From Nocardia cyriacigeorgica (GTDB lineage Bacteria; Actinomycetota; Actinomycetes; Mycobacteriales; Mycobacteriaceae), in assembly GCF_010858045.1 (NCBI RefSeq), contig NZ_JAAGVC010000008.1, forward strand, positions 1 to 64,000: a stretch of DNA of 64,000 nucleotides. The letters run 5' to 3'. Below are positions 54,338 to 63,517 of this stretch, one piece after another. Made by a program: the position numbers and the translations under genes. Numbering within the stretch: the first letter of the stretch is position 1; each line of letters begins with the position of its first letter. Under the pieces are notes generated by a model. It had not been told where the DNA came from. It ran no database searches and saw only the letters and a program-made list of their open reading frames with translations.

Positions 54338-56512
54338 TCAGTATTTCTCGCCCTTGGCGGCCTTCTCGACCAGCGAAGCCGGCGGCTCGAAGTGCTTGCC
54401 GTACTTCGACGCCAGGTCGCGTGCGCGGTCCACGAAGCCCTGCAGGCCGCCCTCGTATCCGTTGATGTACTGGATGACACCACCGGTCCATGCAGGGAAG
54501 CCGATGCCATAGATCGAGCCGATATTGGCGTCCGGGACGGAGGTGAGGACACCCTCGTCGAAGCACTTCACGGTCTCGATGGCTTCGCCGAAGAGCATGC
54601 GCTCCTTCATGTCCTCGAACGGAATCTCCTTGGAACCCGACTCGAAGTGCTCCCGCAGACCCGGCCAGAGCCGGGTGCGCTTGCCGTTCTCGTCGTAATC
54701 GTAGAAGCCTTTGCCGTCCTTCCTCGCGGTGCGGCCGTTCTCGATCATCCAGTCGATCACGGCGTTCGAACCGTGGTAGGGGATTTCCTTGCCCTCGGCC
54801 TCGAGCGCCGCCTCGGTCTCCTTACGGATCTTCTGCGGCAGGGTCAAGGTGAGCTCGTCCATGAGCTGCAGCGGCGCGGCCGGGTACCCGGCCCGGGTGC
54901 CCGCACGCTCGATGAACGCCGGCTCGATACCTTCGCCGACGGCCGCGATGGCCTCGTTGACGAAGGCGCCGATGACACGGCTGGTGAAGAAGCCGCGGCT
55001 GTCGTTGACCACGATCGGGGTCTTGCGGATCTGCAGGGTGTAGTCGATCACCTTGGCGAGCACCGCGTCCGAGGTCTTCTCGCCCTTGATGATCTCGACC
55101 AGCGGCATCTTGTCGACCGGTGAGAAGAAGTGGATGCCGATGAAGTCCTCGGGGCGCTTCACACCCTCGGCGAGGATGGTGATCGGCAGCGTGGAGGTGT
55201 TGGAACCCAGGACGGCGTCGGGCTCGACGATGTCCTCGATCTCCTGGAACACCTTGTGCTTGACCTCGACCGACTCGAAAGCGGCCTCGATGACGAGATC
55301 GACACCCTTGAAGTCGGCGGCGTCGACGGTCGGGTGGATGCGAGCGAGCAGCGCATCGCTCTTCTCCTGGGTGGTCTTGCCCTTGGCGACAGCCTTCGCC
55401 TCGAGCGTCTCCGAGTATCCCTTACCGCGCTCGGCGGCCGCGAGGTCGATGTCCTTGAGGACGACCTCGATGCCTGCCTTCGCCGAGACGTAGGCGATGG
55501 CCGCACCCATCATTCCGGCGCCGATGACGCCGACCTTCTTGGCGGTGAACTTGTCGTAGCGCGCAGGCCGCGAGCCGCCGCTCTTGATGTGCTGCAGATC
55601 GAAGAAGAACGCCTTGATCATGTTCTGCGCCACCTGACCGGTGACCAGCGAGACGAAGTAGCGGGTCTCGATGATGTCGGCGGTGTCGATGTCGACGTAG
55701 GCACCCTCGACGGCGGCGGCAAGGATGGCGCGCGGAGCAGGCATGTTGGCACCCTTGATCTGCTTGCGCAGCAGGGCGGGCAGAGCAGGCAGGTTCGCGG
55801 CGAACGCCGGGTCGGTGGGGGCACCACCGGGGATCTTGTAGCCCTTGACGTCGAACGGCTGCTGGGCCTCGGGGTTCTCCTTGATCCATGCCTTGGCGGC
55901 GGGGATCAGTTCCTCGATGGAGCCGACGACCTCGTGGATCAGCCCGGTCTCCTTGGCCTCGGTCGGGTTGAAGCGCCGGCCCGTGAACAGGACCTTGGTG
56001 AGGGCGTTGTGGATACCGAGCAGGCGAACGGTACGGACGACCCCGCCGCCACCCGGCAACAGGCCGAGATTTGCCTCGGGCAGACCGATCTGGACACCCT
56101 TGACGTCGGCCGCGATGCGATAGTGGGTGTGCAGCGCGATCTCCAGTCCACCGCCCAGCGCGGCACCGTTGATGGCCGCGACGACGGGTTTGCCCAGGGT
56201 CTCGAGGCGGCGCAGTACCTTCTTCATGCCGTTGGTCGTCTCGGCGATCATCGCGGCGATCTCCGCCTTGGACAGGCCTCCGTGGTCGCTCGACATGTCC
56301 TTGAGGTCGCCACCGGCGAAGAAGGTCTTCTTCGCCGACGTGATGATGACGCCGGTGATCTCCTCCCGCTCCGCCTCGAGGCGGTCGACGACCGCCGCCG
56401 TCGAGTCCATGAACCGCTGGTTCATGGTGTTGGCGCCCTGGTTGGGGTCGTCCATGGTCAGGATGACGACGCCGTCGGCATCCTTCTCCCAATTGATGAC
56501 GTTGTCACTCAT
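54338..56512 (-). CDS. fadB: FadB: enoyl-CoA hydratase/3-hydroxyacyl-CoA dehydrogenase
   Basis: A 724-aa multifunctional beta-oxidation subunit. The N-terminal crotonase domain (about 1-190) has TFFAGGDLKDM, GAALGGGLEIALHTHYR and GLPEANLGLLPGGGG (Glu). The dehydrogenase NAD domain begins about 330 with VGVIGAGMMGAAIAYVSAKA, SNTSTLPI and GIHFFSPVDKMPLVEII, followed by the two C-terminal 3HCDH domains. ATG 56512 preceded by AGAAAG. Paired with FadA 32 nt upstream; the two form the trifunctional complex. Confidence 0.94.
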   Translation of the reverse strand: MSDNVINWEKDADGVVILTMDDPNQGANTMNQRFMDSTAAVVDRLEAEREEITGVIITSAKKTFFAGGDLKDMSSDHGGLSKAEIAAMIAETTNGMKKVLRRLETLGKPVVAAINGAALGGGLEIALHTHYRIAADVKGVQIGLPEANLGLLPGGGGVVRTVRLLGIHNALTKVLFTGRRFNPTEAKETGLIHEVVGSIEELIPAAKAWIKENPEAQQPFDVKGYKIPGGAPTDPAFAANLPALPALLRKQIKGANMPAPRAILAAAVEGAYVDIDTADIIETRYFVSLVTGQVAQNMIKAFFFDLQHIKSGGSRPARYDKFTAKKVGVIGAGMMGAAIAYVSAKAGIEVVLKDIDLAAAERGKGYSETLEAKAVAKGKTTQEKSDALLARIHPTVDAADFKGVDLVIEAAFESVEVKHKVFQEIEDIVEPDAVLGSNTSTLPITILAEGVKRPEDFIGIHFFSPVDKMPLVEIIKGEKTSDAVLAKVIDYTLQIRKTPIVVNDSRGFFTSRVIGAFVNEAIAAVGEGIEPAFIERAGTRAGYPAAPLQLMDELTLTLPQKIRKETEAALEAEGKEIPYHGSNAVIDWMIENGRTARKDGKGFYDYDENGKRTRLWPGLREHFESGSKEIPFEDMKERMLFGEAIETVKCFDEGVLTSVPDANIGSIYGIGFPAWTGGVIQYINGYEGGLQGFVDRARDLASKYGKHFEPPASLVEKAAKGEKY

Positions 56513-56544
56513 AGTGTTCGAGTTCTTTCTGGTGAAGTGGGAGG

Positions 56545-57756
56545 TCAGAGACGCTCGATGATGGTCGCGATGCCCATGCCGCCACCGACGCAGAGGGTGA
56601 TCAGGCCGTAGCGGCCGCCGGTGCGCTCGAGCTCGTCGAGGCAGGTGCCGTAGATCATCGCGCCGGTGGCGCCGAGCGGGTGCCCCATGGCGATCGCGCC
56701 ACCGTTGACGTTGACCTTCTCGTGCGGGATCTTCAGATCCTTCATCCACTTCAGCACGACCGACGCGAACGCCTCGTTCAGCTCGAAGACGTCGATGTCG
56801 TCGACGCTCAGGCCGGCCTTCTTCAGCGCCAGCTCGGTAGCCGGGGTGGGGCCGGTGAGCATGATGGTGGGCTCGCTGCCGATCTGGGCGAAAGTGACGA
56901 CGCGGGCACGCGGGGTCAGCCCGTTTCGCTCGCCCGCCTGTTCGCTGCCGATGAGCACGAGGCTCGAACCGTCGACGATGCCGGAGCTGTTGCCTCCGGT
57001 GTGGACGTGGTTGATCTTCTCGACGCTCGGGTACTTCTGCAGCGCGACATCGTCAAAGCCGGCCATGTCCGCGAGGGCGGCGAAGGCAGGTTTCAGCTTC
57101 CCGAGGCTCTCGACGGTCGAACCCGGACGGCGATGCTCGTCGTGGTCGAGGATGGTGACGCCGTTGATATCCTTGACCGGCACGATGGATTTGGCGAAGT
57201 AGCCACTGGCCCAGGCCTTCTCGGCGCGATTCTGGGATTCGGCCGCGTAGGCGTCGACGTCCTCGCGGGAGAAGCCCTCGATGGTGGCGATCAGGTCGGC
57301 ACTGACGCCCTGCGGAACGATGTGGTGGTCGAACGCGGTGGCGGGGTCGGCGAAGAGCGCTCCCCCGTCGGTGCCCATCGGGACGCGCGACATCGACTCG
57401 ACACCACCGGCGAGAACCAGGTCGTCGAAGCCGGATGCCACCTTGGCCGAGGCCAGGTTGACGGCCTCCAGACCCGATGCGCAGAAGCGGTTGATCTGCG
57501 TGCCGGGGACGGTCTCCTGGAGACCACTGTTGAGGGCCGCGGTGCGCGCGATCACCGAACCCTGCTCGCCGATCGGCGTGACGACACCGAGAACGACGTC
57601 GTCTACGTCAGCCGGGTCGAGGCCGCCGTGACGGGCCAGGACCTCGTCGATCAGACCCGAGACCAGATCGACCGGCTTCATACTGTGCAACGCGCCGCCG
57701 CGCTGCTTGCCACGAGGCGTGCGAACGGCCTCGTAGATGAATGCTTGCTCAGGCAC
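56545..57756 (-). CDS. fadA: FadA: acetyl-CoA acyltransferase
   Basis: A 403-aa thiolase, partner of FadB. Cys in [26 protein letters not shown] (His), and second Cys in [12 protein letters not shown] 57756 with AAAGGAA upstream was preferred over 57804. First gene of the fadA-fadB operon; its promoter side holds inverted TATAGG-like sites. Confidence 0.93.
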   Translation of the reverse strand: MPEQAFIYEAVRTPRGKQRGGALHSMKPVDLVSGLIDEVLARHGGLDPADVDDVVLGVVTPIGEQGSVIARTAALNSGLQETVPGTQINRFCASGLEAVNLASAKVASGFDDLVLAGGVESMSRVPMGTDGGALFADPATAFDHHIVPQGVSADLIATIEGFSREDVDAYAAESQNRAEKAWASGYFAKSIVPVKDINGVTILDHDEHRRPGSTVESLGKLKPAFAALADMAGFDDVALQKYPSVEKINHVHTGGNSSGIVDGSSLVLIGSEQAGERNGLTPRARVVTFAQIGSEPTIMLTGPTPATELALKKAGLSVDDIDVFELNEAFASVVLKWMKDLKIPHEKVNVNGGAIAMGHPLGATGAMIYGTCLDELERTGGRYGLITLCVGGGMGIATIIERL

Positions 57757-57810
57757 TGATGTTCCTTTCCCACGAACCATGGTCACGTACGACCCGCAGC
57801 CCACACGATA

Positions 57811-57849
57811 CCTATAACTATTAGACCTGATTGTACCTTAATGACCTAT
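57811..57849 (-). promoter_or_regulatory. TATAGG-like elements between fadA and SDR
   Basis: On the minus strand the gap reads TATAGGTATCG (57806-57816) and, further up, ATAGGTCATTAAGG (57835-57848) with CAGGTCTAATAG between. These are weaker, possibly doubled versions of the island element. They lie 50-90 nt from the fadA start. Confidence 0.4.
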
Positions 57850-57869
57850 CAGCCTGTATCCTCCCCGTT

Positions 57870-58646
57870 ATGGACATCAAGGGAACAAGTGCAATCGTCA
57901 CCGGTGGCGCCTCGGGCATCGGCGAGGCCACGGCCCGTCGCCTCGCCAACCTCGGCGCCACCGTCGTGATCGCTGATGTGAACGCTGCGGACGGCGAACG
58001 GATCGCCAAGGAGATCGCCGGCAAGTTCGTGGCGGTCGACGTCACCGACACCGAGCAGATCAAGGCCGCGGTCGACACCGCGACGGATATCGCTCCACTG
58101 TGGGCCACCGTCAATTCCGCCGGCGTCGGCAAGGCGCAGCGCACGGTCGGTAAGGACGGCGAGTTCTCGTCGGCCCACGACCTCGACCTGTACAAGAGGA
58201 TCGTCGCGATCAACCTGGTCGGCACTTTCGACATGGTCCGTCTCGCGGCGACGGCGATGAGCCGGAACACCCCGAATGAGAACGGCGAGCGCGGAGCGAT
58301 CGTCAACCTCGCCAGCGTCGCAGCCTTCGACGGTCAGATCGGCCAGGCTTCCTATTCATCGGCGAAGGGCGGCGTGGTCGGCATGACTCTGCCGGTCGCG
58401 CGCGATCTCTCGGCCATCGGAGTGCGCGTCAACTGCATCGCTCCCGGCTTGATCGACACACCGATCTGGGGCTTCGGCCCGGAGGCGGATGCCTTCAAGG
58501 CGAAAGTCGGTGAAAGCGTCCTGTTCCCCAAGCGCTTGGGCTCGCCGGACGAACTCGCGTCCATGGTTCAGGAGCTGATCACCAATTCGTACATGAATGC
58601 CGAAGTGATTCGTGTCGACGGTGGCATCCGGATGCCACCGAAGTAG
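57870..58646 (+). CDS. SDR, HSD10-like 3-hydroxyacyl-CoA dehydrogenase
   Basis: A 258-aa SDR similar to type 10 17-beta-hydroxysteroid/2-methyl-3-hydroxybutyryl-CoA dehydrogenase: TGGASGIGEATARRLANLGA, VIADVNAADGE, NSAGVGKAQRTV, RGAIVNLASVAAFDGQIGQA, YSSAK and GLIDTPIWG. It would oxidise (branched) 3-hydroxyacyl-CoA. No ribosome-binding site is visible, and a -10-like TATCCT lies 9 nt before ATG 57870, so the mRNA is probably leaderless. Confidence 0.9.
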   Translation: MDIKGTSAIVTGGASGIGEATARRLANLGATVVIADVNAADGERIAKEIAGKFVAVDVTDTEQIKAAVDTATDIAPLWATVNSAGVGKAQRTVGKDGEFSSAHDLDLYKRIVAINLVGTFDMVRLAATAMSRNTPNENGERGAIVNLASVAAFDGQIGQASYSSAKGGVVGMTLPVARDLSAIGVRVNCIAPGLIDTPIWGFGPEADAFKAKVGESVLFPKRLGSPDELASMVQELITNSYMNAEVIRVDGGIRMPPK

Positions 58647-58661
58647 TCCGCGAGTGTCACC

Positions 58662-58686
58662 AGCCCGCGCCGCCCAGGCGCGGGCT
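58662..58686 (+). terminator. Hairpin terminator
   Basis: AGCCCGCGCC-N5-GGCGCGGGCT, perfect 10-bp stem 15 nt after the SDR stop. Confidence 0.75.
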
Positions 58687-58714
58687 CGGTACCGCCGACG
58701 TCCCCATGATCACC

Positions 58715-58755
58715 GCGATGAGGTTCGAGCGCATCCACCCTTCGAACCTCATCGC
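58715..58755. terminator. Second hairpin in the convergent gap
   Basis: GCGATGAGGTTCGA, 13-nt loop, TCGAACCTCATCGC: perfect 14-bp stem. It follows the first terminator within 30 nt; possibly a back-up terminator. Confidence 0.5.
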
Positions 58756-58974
58756 CTGAGCTTCTCGCCACGGCCGCTCCACGACGAGGAGTCGACGCCG
58801 CCGGCGTCGGACACGTCCGAAGACCATTTCTGACCGACGCCGAACATTCGCATGCTGCCATGCCACACGGCTACTGCGACTCCCCACCGAGGTTCCTCCT
58901 GGGCGCTGTACCGGTGTGCGCCGGACGCAGCGGCCGATCCGTCGGCCCTGGCGAATCCGAAGCTCGGCGCATGC

Positions 58975-59015
58975 GTGGTGGTTACCGCGTTCCTCGAACG
59001 CGGGGTAACCACCAC
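58975..59015 (-). terminator. Hairpin terminator of the BVMO operon
   Basis: GTGGTGGTTACCGCGTTC, loop CTC, GAACGC then a 2-nt bulge and GGTAACCACCAC: 18 paired positions, 19 nt beyond the SnoaL-like stop. 58756-58974 shows no gene. Confidence 0.75.
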
Positions 59016-59034
59016 TGTCTCGATGACGACCCCG

Positions 59035-59448
59035 TTACTGGAAGGGCGAATCCAGGTGACTCATCTTCGACGCGTACCGCCAGTCGGTACCGATCTTGAC
59101 GAAGGTGTCGATGTAGAAACCGGTTGCCTGCACGCGAGGGCCGTTCTCCTCGACCACATACAGGGTGAGATTGGAGACGGCCACGACCCTGTCGTCCGAC
59201 TCCTCTCTGAACCACGTGTTCGTGACGACGTGGCGCAGCGGCTCGCTGCGCACCGCGAACCGATCCACGAACCGCTCGCGCAGTGCCTCGCGGCCCACGG
59301 TCGGTCCGAACTGTTGCTTGCCGCCCTGCACGATCGTCGTGAAGCTACCGTCCTCGGCATACAGGTCCGCCAGCTCGTCGGCCTGCTTGGTGTCGTACAG
59401 CCAGGCGGAATAGGCGATGAGCTCGAGGATTTCGTCGCGTGTGCTCAT
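59035..59448 (-). CDS. SnoaL-like (NTF2-fold) protein
   Basis: A 137-aa SnoaL_4-type protein: LIAYSAWLYDTKQADELADL, LYAEDGSF, VGREALRERF, HVVTNTWF. Comparable proteins isomerise or dehydrate ketosteroid-like or polycyclic substrates, or only bind them. Its ATG overlaps the BVMO stop (ATGA); last gene of the hydrolase-SDR-BVMO-SnoaL operon. Confidence 0.85.
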   Translation of the reverse strand: MSTRDEILELIAYSAWLYDTKQADELADLYAEDGSFTTIVQGGKQQFGPTVGREALRERFVDRFAVRSEPLRHVVTNTWFREESDDRVVAVSNLTLYVVEENGPRVQATGFYIDTFVKIGTDWRYASKMSHLDSPFQ

Positions 59449-61397
59449 CGGGCGGCACTTTCTGTGGGCTCGGCAGCGGCTACCTTCGTTCCGTTGCCCC
59501 GCAGTACCTGCACGTCCCGGCGGGCCGTCAGACGATAACCACACTCCGGGTCGTCGAGCGTCCAGTTGCGCAGGATGTCGAAGTAGGCGAGCGGTCCATC
59601 GGGATAGCGCAATCCTGTGAAGAGTTCGGCGCTGCTCTTGGCCGACCCTTCGGCGTTGAAGTAGCCAGGGGTGCATTCCTGGAGGAAGGCGAGCTGACTC
59701 TCCTGTTGCGGCGCATCGACGATCACCTTCACCCAGGCATCGACCGCATCGGAGTCGGCCTCGACGATCGCGGCGGCGTGCGTCGCTCCGACGATGGCTC
59801 GGGAGATGTAGTGGGCGTGTTCGTCGAGAAGGTGCACCGCGTTGAGAGCCGCCGCCGTCTGCGCGTTGCCCCCCATGAAGAACAGGTTGGGGAACTGATC
59901 GGTAGCGACGCCGTGCAGGGTACGAACACCATCGGACCAGTGCTCGCTCAGCGTGCGACCATCACTGCCGGTGATCTCGAAGCCGGTGAGCTGCTTGAAG
60001 GAATCCGGTGCGTCGAATCCGGTCGCCATGATCAGGCAGTCGATCTCGTGCTCGGTGCCGCCGACCACGACGCCGGTGCGCGTGAACGCCTCGATCCCGC
60101 GGCCATTGGTGTCGACCACGCGGACGTTGTCGCGGTTGAATGCTTCGAGATATTCGTCGTGCCAGCCTGCGCGTTTGCACCACCATCGGTACCACGGTTC
60201 GAGAATCGCAGCGGTGGCAGGGTCCTTCACCGTCTCCCGAATCCGGGCCCTGGCCTGGTTCATCAGGCGGAAGTCGTTCATCTCGGTGATGAGGTCGAGT
60301 TCTTCGGGCGTCGGCTTGCGGCCGAGCCGCGCAACGGTGACTGCTTCCGGCTCGGCCAGCACTGCGCACGCCTCGGTCCAACCGTCGGCAACCAGATTCT
60401 CCGCCGGCGGCACGTAACCCGGGGTCGTGGCGTTCTGGATGTGCAGCTGGAAGTTGTCGCGTCGCCGCCGCTGCCAGCCCGGTGTCGACCGGTCGACCCA
60501 ATCCGATCCGACCTCGCGCTGACCGCGCACGCCGACGGTGGATGGTGTGCGCTGGAAGACGACGAGCTCCTTCACGTGCGGTGCCACCGCAGGCACCACC
60601 TGCAGCGCGGTCGCACCGGTGCCCACGACGCCGACGCGCTTCTCGGCCAGGCCGGTGAGCTGTCCATCGTCGCGGCCGCCGGTGTAGTCGTAATCCCAAC
60701 GGCTGGTATGGAAGATGTGGCCCGCGTATTCGTCGACCCCCGGAAGACTCGGGAACTTCGGAATGCTCATCCGGCCGCAGGAGACCACGAAGAAGTCGCA
60801 GGTCAGCTTGTCACCGCGGTCGGTGGTGACCATCCACCTGTTGGCGGTGTCGTCCCAGCGCGCCGATGTCACAACCGTCTGGAAGCACGCCTTGTCGTAG
60901 AGGTGGTACGTCTCGCCGATCTTGCGGCTGAGCGCCCGCATTTCCGGTGCGTACGCGTATCGATGCTTCGGAATCCATCCGAGTTCCTCGATGAGCGGGA
61001 GATAGGTATGCGCCTCGATGTCGCACATGGCGCCCGGATACCGGTTCCAGTACCAGACGCCGCCGAAATCGCCGCCGACCTCGATGATGCGGACGTCGGT
61101 GATACCGGCTTCGTACAACCGGGCGCCCATCAGCAGACCGCCGTACCCGCCGCCGACGACGATCACCGAACTGTGCTCGGCGATCGGTTCGCGAGTGAGG
61201 GGTTCGGTCCACGGGTCGGCACCGAACCGCGCGTAATCGCCCTTGGGTGGGGTGTATTGGGACTTACCGTCGGATCGAATGCGGCGGTCGCGTTCCGCGC
61301 GGTACTTACTGCGGAGCGCCTCCGGATCGAAGTCGATCTCGCCGACGACTGGGTCGATTGTCATTGCGCCTTCGCGGGTGTGGTCGGGGAACGTCAT
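59445..61397 (-). CDS. Baeyer-Villiger monooxygenase (large, CPDMO-like)
   Basis: A 650-aa FAD/NADPH enzyme inserting oxygen next to a ketone to give an ester or lactone. FAD motif VIVVGGGYGGLLMGARLYEA, GGVWYWNRYPGAMCD, the BVMO fingerprint as YAGHIFHTSRWD (Tyr for Phe), and NADPH motif VGVVGTGATALQVVPAV. The N-terminal extension of about 80 residues places it with the large cyclopentadecanone/steroid-type BVMOs that take bulky cyclic ketones. ATG 61397 lies 1 nt after the SDR stop; ATG 61364 is an alternative. Confidence 0.92.
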   Translation of the reverse strand: MTFPDHTREGAMTIDPVVGEIDFDPEALRSKYRAERDRRIRSDGKSQYTPPKGDYARFGADPWTEPLTREPIAEHSSVIVVGGGYGGLLMGARLYEAGITDVRIIEVGGDFGGVWYWNRYPGAMCDIEAHTYLPLIEELGWIPKHRYAYAPEMRALSRKIGETYHLYDKACFQTVVTSARWDDTANRWMVTTDRGDKLTCDFFVVSCGRMSIPKFPSLPGVDEYAGHIFHTSRWDYDYTGGRDDGQLTGLAEKRVGVVGTGATALQVVPAVAPHVKELVVFQRTPSTVGVRGQREVGSDWVDRSTPGWQRRRRDNFQLHIQNATTPGYVPPAENLVADGWTEACAVLAEPEAVTVARLGRKPTPEELDLITEMNDFRLMNQARARIRETVKDPATAAILEPWYRWWCKRAGWHDEYLEAFNRDNVRVVDTNGRGIEAFTRTGVVVGGTEHEIDCLIMATGFDAPDSFKQLTGFEITGSDGRTLSEHWSDGVRTLHGVATDQFPNLFFMGGNAQTAAALNAVHLLDEHAHYISRAIVGATHAAAIVEADSDAVDAWVKVIVDAPQQESQLAFLQECTPGYFNAEGSAKSSAELFTGLRYPDGPLAYFDILRNWTLDDPECGYRLTARRDVQVLRGNGTKVAAAEPTESAAR

Positions 61398-61398
61398 G

Positions 61399-62148
61399 TC
61401 AGGCCGTCCTGCCGCCGTCGACGGCAAGGGTCTCGCCGGTGATGAAACTGCTGTCGGTCGACAAGAGGAATCGCACGGACGCGGCGATTTCGTCGGGACG
61501 GGCCAGACGATCCATCGGTTTCTGGCTGAGGCCGTCACCGGCCGGTGCGGTGACGCTCATCGAGGACTGGATCGACTCGATCATGCGGCCTTCCACTCCG
61601 GCGGGACAGACCGCATTCACCCGAATGCCCGCCCGTGCCGCCTCCATCGCCGCGGCGCGAGTCAGTCCGACCACCGCATGCTTGGACGCGACGTAAGCCG
61701 CCATGTTGGCGCCGCCTCGCAGGCCGGCGGTACTCGCCATGTTCACCACCGAACCGCCCGAGTTCATCCGTCGCAGTGCATGTTTGAGGCCCAGAAAGAC
61801 GCCCTTGACGTTGACGGCGAGCACCGCGTCGAACGCCGGCCCCGGGTAGTCGGCGAGTGGGCCGATCCAGCCCTCGATACCGGCGTTGTTGACGAACCCG
61901 GTGATCTCACCATGGCTGCCCGCGACCTCGACGTACCGCGCGACATCGGCTTCGGACGTGACGTCGGCCGCCACCGTGACGATGTCGACACGATCGCTCA
62001 GCTTTTCGGCCGCAGCCGCGAGGCCGTCCGGGTCCCGATCGACCAGGACAAGCGCACCCAGATCATCGGCCAGGGCATCAGCCACCGCGGACCCGATCGT
62101 CCCCGCGGCGCCGGTGATGATGGTGACGCCGCTTCGGTTGTCGTTCAT
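61399..62148 (-). CDS. Short-chain dehydrogenase
   Basis: A 249-aa classical SDR: TGAAGTIGSAVADALADDLG, VLVDRDPDG (NAD-type Asp), NNAG, Ser in MASTAG and YVASK. Probably makes the ketone substrate of the adjacent BVMO. GCAGGAGA upstream; start overlaps the hydrolase stop (ATGA). Confidence 0.9.
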   Translation of the reverse strand: MNDNRSGVTIITGAAGTIGSAVADALADDLGALVLVDRDPDGLAAAAEKLSDRVDIVTVAADVTSEADVARYVEVAGSHGEITGFVNNAGIEGWIGPLADYPGPAFDAVLAVNVKGVFLGLKHALRRMNSGGSVVNMASTAGLRGGANMAAYVASKHAVVGLTRAAAMEAARAGIRVNAVCPAGVEGRMIESIQSSMSVTAPAGDGLSQKPMDRLARPDEIAASVRFLLSTDSSFITGETLAVDGGRTA

Positions 62149-63158
62149 TCTCCTGCTTTCATCAGTCCGGCGCAGACTTCCGATGGCCTGCGCGCACCCG
62201 GCAGTCGACTCGTGACGAAGTCGGCGATCTCGTCGACGGCCTGCTGGGCCTCGGGCAGGAATGACCAGAACAGCGGCCAAATATGGAACAGGCCCGGATA
62301 CACCGACAATGTGGCCTGGCCACCCGCGGCGGTGACACGCTCGGCCAGGTCGACGGCCTCGTCGTAGAAGAACTCGGTATCCGTCACGACGATGAGGAGC
62401 GGCGGCAGGTCGTTGCCCGAGCCGAAGTGCGGTGACGCGTAGGGCGTCGCGCGCGGATCGCGGCCACCCAGATACCTGCCGCCGTTCCTGCGGACGCTTG
62501 CCTGCTTCACAACAGGATCGCTGTCGCGGGGCCGCTGCCCGGCCGACGAGGCTGTCAGGTCGAGCTCCGGGCAGATCACCACACCGCAGGCCGGTGGGGC
62601 CACACCCGCGTCGCGAAGCGACATCAGCAGCCCGGTCGTCAACCCGCCACCCGCGCTGTCGCCGAGCACCACGACGTTCTGCGCGCCGTATTGCGCGGCC
62701 AACGAGTCGAATGCGGCGCGCGCATCGTCCAGCGCGGCCGGGAACGGGTGCTCCGGCGCCAGGCGATAGTCGCACGCGACAACTTCGGTTCCTGTCGCGT
62801 GCGCGAGCGCGCCGGCGAAACCGACGTATCCATCCGCGGAACCCATTACATACCCGCCACTGTGCAGCATCAGCATCGCTGCCGTCGGCGACGCGGTCGC
62901 ACGAACCCGGAGACAGCGAACGCCGCCGAGGGGCTCGTCGACGATGACGAGTCCCTCGGGGACCGGCAGCCCGGCGAGCATGCGCTCGAATCCGGACCGG
63001 GTGTCGGCGAGCGTCGGATCCGGCCCCGGGGCGAAATTCGTGATCAGTGCCAGGGCGCGCACGAGCGGCGCCGGCTCATCTCCGGCTATCGCGCCGTTCT
63101 CGACATGCGTGGATTCCACCCGCATCCCTCCATGCTGTTGTCGGTGAGCGACAGACAT
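62145..63158 (-). CDS. Alpha/beta hydrolase, HSL family
   Basis: An esterase or lactonase of 324-337 aa. The oxyanion motif is altered to HSGGY (LMLHSGGYVMGS); nucleophile GDSAGGG, acid in TDTEFFYDEA, His in GLFHIWPLFW. Start uncertain: ATG 63158 gives the full ORF, ATG 63125 has GGAGGG directly before it, and GTG 63119 has the same site at normal spacing. First gene of the BVMO operon; it probably hydrolyses the Baeyer-Villiger ester product. Confidence 0.87.
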   Translation of the reverse strand: MSVAHRQQHGGMRVESTHVENGAIAGDEPAPLVRALALITNFAPGPDPTLADTRSGFERMLAGLPVPEGLVIVDEPLGGVRCLRVRATASPTAAMLMLHSGGYVMGSADGYVGFAGALAHATGTEVVACDYRLAPEHPFPAALDDARAAFDSLAAQYGAQNVVVLGDSAGGGLTTGLLMSLRDAGVAPPACGVVICPELDLTASSAGQRPRDSDPVVKQASVRRNGGRYLGGRDPRATPYASPHFGSGNDLPPLLIVVTDTEFFYDEAVDLAERVTAAGGQATLSVYPGLFHIWPLFWSFLPEAQQAVDEIADFVTSRLPGARRPSEVCAGLMKAGE

Positions 63159-63353
63159 ATGTTCATGACCGCTATGTGAAACGGGATCCGCATCGATGCG
63201 TCAGCCGAACCGGCCTGCTGCCGACTCGCCCGTGCACAGATGGCGCAAGGCGCGCTCTTGACGTGGTCGGCACACCGCAAGCGTCAGCGCGTGCGCCGCT
63301 CGCCGCTAGGCAGAAAGGCAGCGCCCGGATCCGTGATCCCAAACCCTATCCTT

Positions 63354-63374
63354 TATAGGATTAATCGATTCAAC
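63354..63374 (+). promoter_or_regulatory. TATAGG element before the BVMO operon
   Basis: TATAGGATTAATCGATTCAAC, about 195 nt from the hydrolase start. GGATAGG is also present on the opposite strand at 63345-63351, making a loose inverted pair. Confidence 0.6.
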
Positions 63375-63462
63375 TACCCTAGGTCTCCCCTGCTCGCATG
63401 TCAACAGCCGCCCAGGGCAGTCGACCTCGCGGGTTGCGCGACCATCGACCAACCCTTACATT

Positions 63463-63484
63463 CCTATACATATTTAGACCTATA
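63463..63484 (-). promoter_or_regulatory. Two minus-strand TATAGG elements before the MaoC gene
   Basis: TGTATAGGAATG (cctata at 63463-63468) and TGTATAGGTCTA (cctata at 63479-63484) are two direct copies 16 nt apart, 34-55 nt before the MaoC start. 63159-63517 holds no other feature. Confidence 0.5.
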
Positions 63485-63517
63485 CATGTCCGTAACCCCG
63501 AGAGTGCTGGGAGTCGT

